Positions 1 through 12,680 are shown, counted from the first letter of the stretch. The stretch is 64,000 nt of DNA from Chrysogorgia sp. JL179-B06 (GCA_035772405.1 JAYKKM010000504.1:830001-894000); one strand, 5' to 3'. Program-made: numbers and translations. Notes: generated by a model not told the origin, from the sequence alone.

Positions 1-705
1 TTATTGTTAATGCATTATTATTATTAGTATTAATAATAATTATAATAATACAATAATATTTATACAGGATAGCCCCTTCAATGCTAACACTGGTATCAAT
101 ATATGGGGGTCTTATTTTCTAACAAATTACAGTTGTTACAAATTTCAACACATATTCACAAATGTACAGTACAATGTTACAAAAACTAATTTTAACTCAA
201 AAGTTGTATATCCTTCACATATTGTCAATTAAGGCAATAGATAATGGTGCTATAACATGTATGAACAGATTAATTGAAACATGGAAAATAGCTCTTTACT
301 GGTAGATATGATGTTAAAATGCCATGAAATTTCCTAACTTAAGCATTACACAATGTAACTTGCTTCTAATATAAGTGGTACAAAACTTAGGAAAGATCAG
401 TTTCCCTGACATGCATAGAGACCTGGATTATGACCATCAATATTTAGTTATCCATATTCCTGCAGCTCCACATCACAGTAGTCCAATGTGGGTAGAATTA
501 TCAACTTACTGTACCTTGGAGTAGAATCCCTAATACGTCTTAGTAAATCTAATTTGAATGGACCCCTATACATTTGCACTATATGCATGCCATCCGTCGA
601 CATTTGAACGAATTTGATTTTTTTAAAGGACACTCATTGTATGATAGAGATGCACTTTCTTCCTTCAACAGCCTTTTGTGTCTACAAAATACTGCATTGA
701 TTATT
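1..705. other. AT-rich stretch, no gene seen
   Basis: I see no convincing coding potential, RNA gene or repeat structure on either strand. The only open frame, at 448-633 on the minus strand, is short and has no recognisable motif. Confidence 0.5.
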
Positions 706-822
706 TCGTGACGTAGAAGTTTTATCACGTGTATTAAAGTTCCAACGTTGTGAAGTTTGAACGAATTGTTCTGCCTTTGAAACCTTATTTCAGTGAGGAA
801 GTATTCTCTTGTCGACGACTAA

Positions 823-932
823 GGCTATGTTTACACTAGAGCAAACGTAACCGGATTCATATTGTTTTACATCCTCATGGGAATAAAAAACAATACGAAT
901 CCGATTACTTTTGCTCTGGTGTAAACGCAGCC
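823..932. mobile_element. Short Harbinger-like MITE with TAA duplications
   Basis: The 110-bp element has terminal inverted repeats starting GGCTATGTTTACACTAGAGC on the left, matched with three mismatches by the reverse complement of the right end. It is flanked by TAA at 820-822 and 933-935. A three-base TWA target duplication and TIRs beginning GG fit the PIF/Harbinger superfamily. It has no coding capacity. A different element sits at the same TAA in copy B. Confidence 0.75.
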
Positions 933-1344
933 TAAGATACGCTCACCAAACGGAGATATGACTCGGTGACTGTGAGGTATCTGCGATTTCTTGTCACACA
1001 GCATCACTTCTCATGGGCATGATATCAAATTGTCTTGTTAGTGAATACAGTTTTCCTTCTATTTTATGTGTATATTGGTGTGAGTTCATTATTTCTCACA
1101 GGCGCCATTGTGTGCGCGGTGATCAGTGTTCCGATCAGACATTTATATCTGCGTGTGGGTATCACGCAACTCAAATCAAACGAAGCCATTGTGCTCGTCA
1201 AAAAGATAAACGAAGCCATGGTGCTCGTTAAAATCAAACCTAGCGAAGCCATTGTGCTTGCTAAATGTCAAGTTTCCAATGTATCCCTTTTAGGCAGCAC
1301 TTCCTTGCGATTGTAATTTCTAGTTTATTATAATATATATACAG

Positions 1345-1420
1345 ATGAGAGCTCGTGACTATAGGGGTCAGAGCATCGCAGGGCCTGCGGGTTCAACTCC
1401 AGCCGGAAGGCCTTGATGTG
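1345..1420 (+). repeat. Possible degenerate tRNA-derived (SINE-like) sequence
   Basis: The stretch contains gggttcaactcc, close to an RNA polymerase III B box, preceded by a tRNA-like run with gtcagagcatcgc. It lies in the block private to copy C. No complete cloverleaf can be drawn by eye, so this is tentative. Confidence 0.25.
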
Positions 1421-3070
1421 TTGTGTATAAGCGGGCGCCCTTGCAGTTCACTTTACGACACCGGGTTAAACAATTTAAAAGGTTTATTTACAATTACATA
1501 CGAAAATAAGACAAATGGAAGAGTAATCTAGAAATATAAGAAGTAGAAATACGAGCTTAACAATAACCATAGGCAAAATCTAGCAAGTTACGAATCAAAG
1601 TAAAACGAATACAAATTACTAAATACGATATATGTACGAATATCCAAGTAAATCAAAATATATATATAATGTATAAACTTGCTACGAAACGCTAAGTATT
1701 ACGGCTCACCGCGTAAGTATTAATATTCAAGTACAATTGAACCAATGCTAGATAACTTATTAAAAGGTAACTATCATTTCTAACAAAATGATATAATATA
1801 TATACATAACAATAAAACAAACATACCTATTTAACTCCAAAGTATCCTTGGAGCGGGCGCGCGTAGTCTGTACAATCCTTGTTCGTACCCTGAACTAACC
1901 AGAGCAATGCGTACGAGGTATGCGCGGTATTCTAAACAGCCCCCGCGTTGTTATACGGTCACAGTTGCATTTTCGCACTCGAAATTTTCCTTCACCATAA
2001 ATCCTTAGAACTTGTAGTTTAATCGAGTGAAATGCCAAATATTACTTGTAATATACCACAATAGACTGTCTTGATGATTCTTATAAATCTTTGAAATTCT
2101 ATGGGAAATTTGTTAATTCTAAGGATATAAGGTCGGCAACGGATATAAGGTCTGCAAGATAAGGCATGCAAGTGACACTTTTGCACGTGCAGAGCACGTG
2201 CAAACTGTTCCAAGGTTGCTGTCAGTTCAAAGGTTGCTGTCAGTGCAAAGGTTGCAGCTGTCAGTCCACAGGCCAAAAATATTTGCAGTTGCCACGTGAT
2301 GCTGTGACGCTCGTTCATTACTTATTGGATTCCTCTGAGCCCAATATTACAAAATATTTAAGTCGAGAATTCAATATTGGACGAGACAGAAGATTAATCC
2401 TAATATTGCAAATCGAGGCACGCGAGTGGCGTTGATTTGCACGTGAACAGCCCGTGTAAACAGTCCATAATGTAGCTGCCCTTCATCGTAAAATATTTGG
2501 CTGCCACGTGATGCTAATAGAGACAGTTGATTGATGGATTATATGTGATGGTATTATAATAATGGTTCTTATCACCCCTGACCTTAAATGGAACACGCAA
2601 TCGTGTACATGCAGTATCGGCTAAAGCGAACAAAATCGTGGGTTGTATAAGAAGGTCTTCCTTTGATGCCCATGACCCACACGTGCGTATTACGCTAAAA
2701 CTTTATATTATTTAGGAGTTATTTTCCATACTGTTCCCAAGTTTGGGCGCTGTAGTCCATGTCGTTAATACTGAACATCGAAAGAATCAACTCCGCTCAA
2801 CTAAGTTTATTCTCGATATTTAAGGATAGACTATAAAACGGGACTGTTACCTCTGTCCTACTGGCACGAGTAACTTGCACATAGACTAGTATACCTTTTT
2901 AAAGAATTAGTTCGTTCATGTGACCTTTTTAGTCGTCCAAGTCGTGCAAGACATGAAACCGATCAAATGAATTTGTTTTAAATATCCCTAAAGTGAATAG
3001 CGTATCTTTTTAGAACAGTTTCTATTGTAGAATTCCGTCCTAAAATGTTTTCATGTTCTGATTTAATAAA

Positions 3071-3488
3071 CTTCCGATGATGGGCCGAGTACTTCCGAAG
3101 TTTTCCCGACGCTCCAACGAAGACGTCACGACCTCCCTGTATCACCTTCGAACCTTCCTTCCAGTCCTACCGAGTGGACGAAGCCGACCCGCTGGAAAGC
3201 TTCCTCAGTACCACTGACCCCGACCTCGACTCCACCTCGCCAGACATCGTCACCCATGTGGCATCCCAGTATATACGCGACCTCGTCCGCGACACGGGGT
3301 TAGGGTTAGGATTGGTGTTGTGTTGGGGATAGCTTCTATTTTGACCATTATCATCAAAATGGTGTTCTAGTAATGTCTGAAACCGTTGGGGACAGTTTGT
3401 TGGTTTACCTAGTAACTCTAAGTCAACTCGAGGTTAACTCGAAATTAACTCGAACTCGAACTCGAACTCGAACTCATGGATTACCATG
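3071..3488 (+). repeat. GC-rich direct repeat, unit 1
   Basis: This about 418-bp block recurs at 4052-4469 with few differences. It is much richer in GC than its surroundings. It ends in CTCGAA repeats that form an inverted repeat with the TTCGAG repeats at about 3500-3560. It contains the telomere-like run ggggttagggttagg near 3296, one base shorter than in unit 2, which shifts the reading frame of the ORF carried by unit 2. Confidence 0.85.
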
Positions 3489-3661
3489 GACCAGGGAATT
3501 TATGAGTTCGAGTTGAGTTCGAGTTCGAGTTGAGTTCGAGTTCGGTTCGAGTTCGAGCCGATTTGAGTTTTCGGCCGGGGGTTAGGTTTATGAAGATGAA
3601 TACAGGGTGCGGACGGAATATTTTGCGGAATGGGGGAATGGCGGAATGATTAATACTTCTT

Positions 3662-4352
3662 GAGAATGTCCGAACCACCCACCATTGATATTCCACCCCC
3701 AGCAGCGAAACACGTACCAGCCGCAGACTTGGAGTAGTCCACACCACCTCCGACCAATCGTCGATGGATACCGACGACCCTGTGGCAGATCCCGACCGCT
3801 TTGAGATGGCCTACGAAGACCGTCGGAACGACTCCCGAGAGCCTTCCGACCATTCCCGACCACTTCCGAAGTAGGCCCGACTACTTCCGATGTTGTTCCG
3901 AAAACTTTCGAAGTTGTTCCGATAACTTCCGAAGTTGTTCCGACACCTTCCGAAGTTGTTCCGACAACTTACGAAGTTGTTCCGACACCTTCCGAAGTTG
4001 TTCCGACAAGTTCCGAAGTTGTTCCGACAACTTCCGAAGTTGTTCCGACAACTTCCGATGATGGGCCGAGTACTTCCGAAGTTTTCCCGACGCTCCAACG
4101 AAGACGTCACGACCTCCCTGTATCACCTTCGAACCTTCCTTCCAGTCCTACCGAGTGGACGAAGCCGACCCGCTGGAAAGCTTCCTCAGTACCACTGACC
4201 CCGACCTCGACTCCACCTCGCCAGACATCGTCACCCATGTGGCATCCCAGTATATACGCGACCTCGTCCGCGACACGGGGGTTAGGGTTAGGATTGGTGT
4301 TGTGTTGGGGATAGCTTCTATTTTGACCATTATCATCAAAATGGTGTTCTAG
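3662..4352 (+). pseudogene. Unknown GC-rich gene remnant with heptapeptide repeats and C-terminal hydrophobic tail
   Basis: I do not recognise this gene. One frame from about 3667 reads an acidic, proline-rich start (MSEPPTIDIPPPAAK) and breaks near 3740. The adjacent frame then carries an acidic segment to about 3873. The central part is a 21-bp tandem repeat. The last frame, open at 4155-4352, ends in a hydrophobic segment (IGVVLGIASILTIIIKMVF) followed by a stop, which looks like a C-terminal membrane anchor. Codons favour C and G at third positions, unlike the rest of the window, which suggests a different origin. At least one frameshift is present. It could instead be noncoding repeat sequence that is open by chance. 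Confidence 0.3.
3860..4062. repeat. 21-bp minisatellite (cttccgaagttgttccgacaa-type)
   Basis: About nine copies of a 21-bp unit built on cttccgaagttgttccgac are arranged head to tail. Because 21 is a multiple of three, the array is open in several frames and would encode SCSDNFR heptads on plus or LSEQLRK heptads on minus. The unit's flank is the start of the direct-repeat unit at 4052. Confidence 0.85.
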
Positions 4353-4469
4353 TAATGTCTGAAACCGTTGGGGACAGTTTGTTGGTTTACCTAGTAACTC
4401 TAAGTCAACTCGAGGTTAACTCGAAATTAACTCGAACTCGAACTCGACTCGAACTCATGGATTACCATG
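4052..4469 (+). repeat. GC-rich direct repeat, unit 2
   Basis: Second copy of the block at 3071-3488, with the same start (cttccgatgatgggccg) and end (aactcatggattaccatg). It differs mainly by an extra G in the telomere-like run near 4279, which keeps the downstream frame open to 4352. Confidence 0.85.
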
Positions 4470-4497
4470 TCCCTGTTTCATACATCTGCTAGGCAAG

Positions 4498-5000
4498 TTG
4501 ACGGCTCGTATTTACAATAAAAAAGTTGACAAATTCTTGAGAAATCCTCCCAACAACAAGCCATTTTCCATCATTGACGACCCTACTTAGTACTTTTACC
4601 GAAGCAAATTCAGTGTTAGATGCGTTCGTGAAAGACCTTAGGAAAACTGGGAAAATCGCCGGTTTGGTCCACAAAAAGCCAATAATCCAGAGGCAAATTA
4701 TTTGTTGTTTGACAGTGGCGAATTATGTCCAGCCGACAGCACTGATCCATCACAATTGCTTTGTACCGTTTTGTTTTACCTTGGCCTTTACTTGGGACGA
4801 CGAGGAAGAGAAAACCAGAGGAAACTTAAGCCAAATATGATGATTATGATGGTTTTAAGATCAAAAGAGCAGACGGCAAGTTATATTTCGAGTTGAACCG
4901 GGAGGTCGCAGGTTAAATCCCGTCAACAAAAAACCACTAAGGCGGTTTAGCCGACGTCGAAGACGAGTCCGACTGGAAAATCTTTGCCCAGCCAGGTTAA
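4498..5000 (+). pseudogene. Crypton tyrosine-recombinase relic, N-terminal/middle part
   Basis: Crypton proteins are tyrosine recombinases related to the DUF3504/KIAA1958 group. Pieces in successive frames align with the better preserved copy on the minus strand at 12945-13950. They include the conserved VKDLRK, GRRGREN and ELNREV blocks. The last of these lies near 4885-4910 and is followed by an in-frame stop. The arginine of GRRGREN may be the first catalytic arginine of the family. The H-x-x-R and tyrosine region is not found here. The gene is non-functional. Confidence 0.7.
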
Positions 5001-5215
5001 GTTCCACAAAGCTTGTACTTTTTGTCCACAAAGCTTGTACTTTTTGTCATAAATACGAATGTACATAAATATAATTTGCACTACGCATGACGGAAGTAGC
5101 AGGACGGAAGCGCCATGGCGGAAACGTCTTTGTTTATGTCATTAGTATTTAATTATTGTGGAATAGTTAATAAAATTTTGACTTATTATATATATAGTGG
5201 ATGTCTATATTATAA

Positions 5216-5737
<522 letters not shown>

Positions 5738-5746
5738 CCCCCACTT
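5738..5746 (-). promoter_or_regulatory. Polypurine tract
   Basis: On the coding strand the purine run AAGTGGGGG (interrupted by one T) lies immediately upstream of the 3' LTR, the expected position for the plus-strand primer. Confidence 0.7.
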
Positions 5747-5792
5747 AAACATATAATGTTAACGCTATAATTTTACTTTAAAAACTTAAAAT

Positions 5793-6519
5793 TTACTTTC
5801 CAAGAATAAGTGGAACAAATGTTTTGATTCTTGGTCCTGTCATTGGCTTGGTGAATATATCAGCCAAATTGTCCTTTGAAGTAACATAAACTACATGTAA
5901 AAATTCTTTTTGAATTTCAGATCTTACAAAGTGATATCTTATATCTATATGTTTCGATCTCTGGTGTTGTACTGGGTTCTTAGCTAAAGCTTGTGCACCT
6001 TGGTTGTCACAATACAAAGTCACAGACCTAAACACATTCCTGGAAGCATCTAGAATGCTCTCCAACAACTGAAAAAGGAATTTAGCCTCCTGGACAGCGG
6101 CAGCAAGAGACATGTACTCTGCTTTCACATGTCGATAATGCGACTGTTGGCTGCTTCCGACTTTTCCATGAAACCAATGGACCATCAGCTGAAAGCCTAA
6201 AACCATACCCAGTTATGCTACGCCTATCTTCAGAAGCGCCCCAATCTGCATCACAAAAACCAGAAAGATTTAAGGACTCTTTAGACTTCCGAAATACTAA
6301 GTTCCAATCAACTGTACCCTTAAGATATCTTAAAACATGCTTAGCTGCATTTAAGTGCATAAGAGTTGGCTTGGCTAAATGTTGCGAGAGCTTTGTGACA
6401 CTGTAACAAAGATCTGGCCTGGTGGATGTCATGATGTAGACTAGACTTCCTACAATCTCTCTGTATAGTCTAACATCAGCTGGCTCTGAATCATCTTCAT
6501 TAACCTTACTAGCGCTCAT
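5793..6519 (-). pseudogene. Copia RNase H region (frameshifted)
   Basis: The RNase H domain follows the reverse transcriptase. It shows CDADW, the glutamate in STCES, and YCDNQG, which supply the acidic catalytic residues, and ends with a conserved C-terminal segment containing NLADIFTKPM. Two frames carry it: 6082-6519 and 5793-6206. They are joined by an apparent one-base insertion at about 6120, after STCES. The same polyprotein is also broken at about 6550 before this region. The stop at 5793 lies about 50 bp before the 3' LTR, so the 3' end of the gene is complete. Confidence 0.9.
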
Positions 6520-8429
6520 CTCACATGGAGTGGATCTGGGTTTGCAATTCCCATATTAAATTTCCTCAACACTCTGTTAATAAACTGTGACTGATTAATC
6601 TTAATCACATCTTCTTGACAACTGAACTCTAAACCAAGAAACCATGCTAACTTTCCCAAATCTTTCATTTTGAATCTTACGCTAAGATTCTCCTTTACAC
6701 TCATCAGTGTAGCCATAGAACTTGACGCTATTATCAAGTCATCAACCCAAATGATAACAATTGTCAAAATATCATCTGTAATCTTTCTATACACACAATA
6801 GTCAGCCTGTGATTGTGTAAATCCTTCACTTACAAGATAAGAATGTAATACGCAGTTCCAATTTCGGCCACTTTGTTTTAAACCATATAATGATTTCTTA
6901 AGCTTATACACTTGATGTTTACCATCTTTACTTACTATGCCAAAACCTTCAGGTTGCTCTACAAATATGTTGCAATCAATAGGCGCATTTAAATACGCAG
7001 ACTTCACATCCATTTGATGTATAGTCAAATTGTACTGCACTGCCAATTGCATTAGGGTCCTGATAGACGCTAGCTGGGCTGTGGGGGAGAATGTTTCATG
7101 ATAGTCTATTTCTGCAACTTGTGAGTACCCTTTAGCTACAAAGCGAGCTTTATGTTTCTCTTCGCCATTTGGGCCTTGTTTAAGAGCATAGACCCATCTT
7201 CCCCCCACTACTTTTCTGCCTTCAGGCAGAGAAGTGAGCTCGAATGTATCATTCTCTCTTAGTGCTTGCATCTCTTCTTCCATGGCTGTCTGCCATTTTG
7301 TGGAATCGGGTGAAGAGATTGCTTGTTGGTAAGTATCAGGGACATCAGACAGGTTATAACAATAATCAAATGTAAAACCCACAGTGTCATTTTCATCAAC
7401 ACTATTATTGTCTGCATAACCTAGATAATTTGGCTTATCTCTTGCTCGACCAGGATACCGATCTGTTGAAGTGTGCACATCCTCTTTTTGACTTGGAATA
7501 GCACTAGGGTTAGAATCACCTACTGGTTCCTGTGCATTGCCCCCGGGTTCTTTTGTTGGGCTACCGGTTTCTCCTTGCTCATCTCCCACCATTGTTTGGG
7601 GTTCAGTTTGGCAAGTTACATCACGATATACAGGGATGCAGTCTGCATTCATCTTGTCTGTCTCAAATTTGTCTGTGAATCGTACACAGCGAGACTTCTT
7701 GATTACACCGGAATCACAATAATAAATTAGGTAGGCTGGGCTGCCTTTATCGTAGCCCACAAAGATCCCCTTTTTTGCTCTATCATCGAGCTTTTTCTTC
7801 TCTTGTACATATGCAAAACAGACTGTTCCAAAAGTGTGCATATTGTCTAAATTGGGTTTATGCCCTGTCAATGCCTCATATGGGGTTTTCTTAAGTCGAT
7901 CGTTATAGCACCTGTTCCTAATGTACACAGCACACATGGCTGCATATGGCCAAAGATTCTTGGGCAAATCAGCCTGAATAAGTAAACACCTGGCCATCTC
8001 AAAGATTGATCTCCACCCCCGCTCAGCTGTTCCATTTTGATGGGGTGAGTATGGTGCTGATTTTTCGTGCTTTATGCTATGCTTTAAGAGAAGATTTTGG
8101 AAGGGCTCAGAAGTGAATTCAGTACCATTGTCGCTTCTGAAACGTTTTACTTTACCATACGGGGCTGAGTCGGCCAAAAAATTTTCAGTGGCCTTCAAAG
8201 TGTCACTTTTCTGTCTTATGAAGTAAATCATAATTATACCTGAAAAATCATCAGTGAATGAAATAGCATATTTGAAACCTTCCTTTGTTGCAGGCTGAAT
8301 GGGGCCTGCTAGATCACAGTGTACTAACTGCAGAATCTTACCTGCTCGCCTGTCTGGTTCTCTCTTTCTAGTTTGAGTCATTTTTCCCTTGACACAAAAC
8401 ATCACAATCAAATTGACTCTTATCAACAA
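6516..8429 (-). CDS. Copia integrase-reverse transcriptase part of the polyprotein
   Basis: Integrase catalyses insertion of the cDNA. Its catalytic triad is visible as D39 (HCDLAGP), D100 (RSDNG) and E136 (QNGTAERG), numbered from the first residue of this open frame, with the D-35-E spacing of integrases. A linker follows, then reverse transcriptase with YLNAPI, KKSLYGLKQSGRNW and an IIWVDDL active site, where W replaces the usual Y of YVDD. The frame is linked to gag-protease upstream by a one-base shift in a four-base T run (plus-strand A run at 8396-8399). It ends early at an apparent one-base loss in a G run (plus-strand C run at 6550-6552). Confidence 0.92.
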   Translation of the reverse strand: MLIRVNLIVMFCVKGKMTQTRKREPDRRAGKILQLVHCDLAGPIQPATKEGFKYAISFTDDFSGIIMIYFIRQKSDTLKATENFLADSAPYGKVKRFRSDNGTEFTSEPFQNLLLKHSIKHEKSAPYSPHQNGTAERGWRSIFEMARCLLIQADLPKNLWPYAAMCAVYIRNRCYNDRLKKTPYEALTGHKPNLDNMHTFGTVCFAYVQEKKKLDDRAKKGIFVGYDKGSPAYLIYYCDSGVIKKSRCVRFTDKFETDKMNADCIPVYRDVTCQTEPQTMVGDEQGETGSPTKEPGGNAQEPVGDSNPSAIPSQKEDVHTSTDRYPGRARDKPNYLGYADNNSVDENDTVGFTFDYCYNLSDVPDTYQQAISSPDSTKWQTAMEEEMQALRENDTFELTSLPEGRKVVGGRWVYALKQGPNGEEKHKARFVAKGYSQVAEIDYHETFSPTAQLASIRTLMQLAVQYNLTIHQMDVKSAYLNAPIDCNIFVEQPEGFGIVSKDGKHQVYKLKKSLYGLKQSGRNWNCVLHSYLVSEGFTQSQADYCVYRKITDDILTIVIIWVDDLIIASSSMATLMSVKENLSVRFKMKDLGKLAWFLGLEFSCQEDVIKINQSQFINRVLRKFNMGIANPDPLHVR

Positions 8430-9769
8430 CTTTCATCCCATCTACAACACCTTCCAATGCAATAACATCTTTCAAATTACAGTGGCCCAAAATCTCATGC
8501 CATTCCTTCAATGACTTAGTCTCACTGTTTTGTTTGGCCATACCAGAAGAAAGAACCTTATTTAGATAGTATAATTTACCAAACTTTTCTATCTTAAACT
8601 CAGTGCCATCAGGGTAAAGGAGTCTTGCATCATTAGAAGAAAAACACACAGAAGCACCTTTACTAGTAGCAGCCTGAACAGAGAATATATTCTGGGTATA
8701 AGAGGGTACATACAAAGTATTGGTAAGAATTGCCTGATGGACATTACCATCAACATCCCGAAGTTGGACACGTGCATCACCTCTCTTCAAAGCAACATTC
8801 TTAGTCCTACTACCATCGGCTAGCTCTATATAATGATTGTTGGGGTTAAATTGCTTATCAAACCTTATAAATTTAGTGATATCATGCATTATATGCGTGG
8901 TTGCACCACAATCTACAAGTAAACCATCTACTTTACAATCACTAGTTAGATTACTAATACCAACTTTAAATATAAAAGATTGTTTATCTTCTTGCATATT
9001 GTCCTCTTTATTATCACTTACGGACTTTGCTTGGTGGTTCTTCCTGCGGCATTGCTCTGTCTGGTGGGAGTTGTTCCTGCATATATCACACCATCGCTTC
9101 GCAGCTGGCTTCTTCTTGACACGACATTCGGCTCGTTTGTGACCGGGCTTTCCACATCCATAACAAACGATAACTTTCATAACAGTGTCCTCCTGGTGCG
9201 ACTCTGAAGACAGTTTCTCAGTTTCTTCAAAACTTCTCAGTGCGACCTTGAACTCCCCGAACGACATTCCTTTGTCCTTTTGGGTGACTACAGTTGAGAA
9301 CGGTTTGAAGCGTGATTCAGTTAGTCCTTTTAGAATCATGGCGATTAATAAACTGTCACTGATTGTCTCTCCTGCCGTTTTGAGCGAAGTAGCGGCTGTC
9401 TCTGCCCTCAGAACATAATCAGTAACATTTTCGTCTCCAGCCATTTTTAGCGAGGTCAGTTCGGTGTATAGGGTAATAACTCGTGGCGTTCTCTTCGACC
9501 GATAATGTTCGCGTAATATAGCCAATGCTTTTCGTCCGTCGTTTGCTGCCTCTCGAATAACAAGCATAAGACTTCTGTCATCTAAACACTGGATTAATTC
9601 GGCGTATGCGTCAGCATTTTTCGTTGCATCAGCCGTTCTTGTCGCATCATTTGCATCTTCTGCGAGTGGCGTCAGGATATCGCTGAGTTTCTTCAAGCGT
9701 AAATAACCGAGGAATTTTATTTCCCACAACTCAAACTTCCCCTCATCACCGTCGAAAATCAGTCTAGCA

Positions 9770-9783
9770 CTGGGCCCATAACC
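9770..9783 (-). promoter_or_regulatory. Primer-binding site for the anticodon arm of initiator tRNA-Met
   Basis: Directly inside the 5' LTR the plus strand reads CTGGGCCCATAACC, identical to the anticodon stem-loop and adjoining bases of eukaryotic initiator tRNA-Met, with the CAT anticodon. The minus-strand RNA is therefore complementary to the internal part of the tRNA, not to its 3' end. Drosophila copia uses such a half-tRNA primer. This is a 14-base exact match by established tRNA sequence. Confidence 0.85.
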
Positions 9784-10456
<673 letters not shown>

Positions 10457-11976
10457 CCCGTGGGAATTTTGTGCTGAAAGCACGCCACTGGTCTATAGAT
10501 GTGTTAAGATGACCCTAAAGAACGTAAAAAGTTTTGGTGGCAACTTTACAACTTGCTCAGACTGGATTTACGAGGGATCAAAAGTGTGACGTATATAATC
10601 TAGCATGGAGACGAGGCTGAAATATAAAATCGTCTATAACTCATCCAAACGTGGACCAAAACGCACGATAATCACTCAAAAACTACTCCTCAACACCTCA
10701 AATACTAATGTATAGTGTTTTAGGGTGAGCGTGATCACGTGACCAAGTATGCATGAAAACGAGTCTTATACATAAAATGGGAAACAGAGCCTATTAACGT
10801 GTTTAGAACAGCCACAAAATGTCATTGTTGTAGGCCAATGCTGTTGCTGAAGTTGATCATGTTTATACAATATCTATAGTCTAGATAGTATATGCAATGT
10901 CATGTGAATAAGCTACAGTAGTATGAACACGAGGCTGCGGCAAAAAGAGTGCAGTAACGTAACAGAACAAGATCCACAAAAATGTTAAAAAGATCGAGCT
11001 GTGATGAATGCGTTAGATATATAAAAAAGTGTGCAGCCATAAAGAGTGAAAAATAACACATCCCTGTTGTAAGGATATGTTTTCGGATAAATTAGTGGAT
11101 GTTTCAATTCTGATAAATCACTCGATTTTCGCCTCGATTCGTTTAGCCCAACTAGCTCTCTTTTGTACCTCTCTCTGCATGCTTTCTTTATCATACTCGA
11201 CCTAATGTGTTGTATGGAGATCGTTAATTCCGTATTGCGTCAAAGAGTTTCTCATTGCACATTGGGTTTTTCGACAAGCTCCTCTTCCTTTTCCGTCTGA
11301 CGAATGATACACAATTGAAAATTAATTGTTGCCTTTTGAAGAAATTCAGCATCCCATATACAAAACTACATCATCTGCAAGTAAATATGGGGACGCCTTT
11401 TCTATTCTGATTATAACAAATAATGGCTTTGCAGCACAGACTCTCCAGCTCTGATACACACAAGATTTTTAAAATTATATAGTAATTTATATTTGGTTCG
11501 AAATATTGTTACATCTACTGTACGTTTGGTAAGGTTGCAGTATGGTATAAAGGACATCATCTGCATAATTATTGCATACTTTATATTTATACGTTTTAGC
11601 TTCAAATCATGTGACACCACGTACTGTGTAAACATGGTGGACTACAGCAACAGCATTGGCCTGCAACTATAACATTTTTGCGTTGTTCTAAACACGTTAA
11701 CAAGCTCTTTACGTACGAGAAGCGTTTTCATGCTAACTTGGTCATGTGACCACGCTAATGCCTAAAATACTTTACATTAGTATTTGAGGTGTTGAGGAGC
11801 AGTTTCCGAGTGACAGACGATTTATGTTTCAGCCTCGTTTCCATAATAGATTATATACATCACACTAATCCAGTCTGAGCAAGTTGTAAAGTTGCCACCA
11901 AAACTTTTCACGTTCTTTAGGGTTACCTTAACACATCTAGACCAGTGGCGTGCTTTCAGCACAAAATTCCCACGGG
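10457..11976. mobile_element. Foldback element with long terminal inverted repeats
   Basis: The arms at 10457-about 10866 and about 11625-11976 are inverted copies about 350-400 bp long. The left end is CCCGTGGGAATTTTGTGCTG and the right end is its inverse. ACT at 10454-10456 and 11977-11979 fits a 3-bp target duplication. The central 750 bp has no recognisable transposase, and the open frames there are short. The element is a non-autonomous DNA transposon of a family I cannot name. Confidence 0.75.
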
Positions 11977-11979
11977 ACT

Positions 11980-12571
11980 TTATTTAATGACATTTGCTCC
12001 CGGACTAATACTTCATATTTGCAAAAATAGTGTAAACTTTACGCAAATCGTATTTTTGGTGACGTACTGTATTCCCGTAATTTTATCATCTTTTACATGA
12101 TTTTTCTTCAACTGGATAATATACCCGCTTAATATGAAATATCACATAATATTTTCTGACATGAATTTACAAAATAGGCTATTTACCACCCGTTTTATGT
12201 GTGTACACCACCTTGACCTCACATAGTGTAGAAACTAAATGATTTTTCAAAAATATCTCTACACTGCAAAATTGTATTTTGTGCTGCTTTTGGCACAAAC
12301 GGTCAGTAATATCTAGTTCTTTGGATTCATTTGGCAGAAATTAAATATAATACAGGTTTATGCTAAACGAACCGGATTTTTTGAGAAAATTAGGTTTTTT
12401 CCTTAATTTTCTTCAAAAAATCCTTAAATAGAATATCCCAGTTGATAATATTTCGTGTTACATATAAAGATTATTTTGAATTGCTGACACACAAACGAGG
12501 CAATAAAGGTTAATTTAGATTCACATAAAGGAATATTTAAATTGACCGCATTATGAAAGAGGTCTACATTT
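11980..12571. other. AT-rich stretch, no gene seen
   Basis: It contains several TTTTT and AAAAA runs but no supported gene, repeat array or inverted repeat. It separates the foldback element from the 3' end of Crypton copy 2. Confidence 0.4.
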
Positions 12572-12680
12572 AACAATTATACCATGAGCTCGAGTCGTAT
12601 ATGAGCTCATAGCCAACGAGGCGCGAAGCGCCGAGTTGGCTATTAGTTCATATACGACGAGAGCGAATGGTATAATTGTT
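12572..12680. repeat. 109-bp palindrome at Crypton copy 2 3' end
   Basis: The near-perfect inverted repeat starts AACAATTATACCA and ends with AATTGTT, with a centre gaggcgcgaagcgccg. It has the same sequence family and relative position as 5216-5323. Confidence 0.9.

Larger units (their letters stand above)
706..3069 (+). repeat. Segmental-duplication copy C (partial)
   Basis: This stretch matches the right-hand part of copies A and B. 706-822 matches 26322-26439 and 58825-58941, 936-1320 matches 33189-33560 and 59540-59900, and 1690-3069 matches about 33780-35060 and 60190-61590. The block at 1320-1690 is private to this copy. The copy stops at 3069, where a GC-rich direct repeat begins. 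Like copy B it lacks the 6.1-kb element found in copy A, so it provides a second empty site. No gene is supported inside it. Confidence 0.85.

Noticed and set aside
1013..1316. Overlapping frames at 1013-1316, also at 33186-33663 and 59566-59980
   Set aside because: Three copies have different frames and indels; the repeated words are noncoding duplicates.
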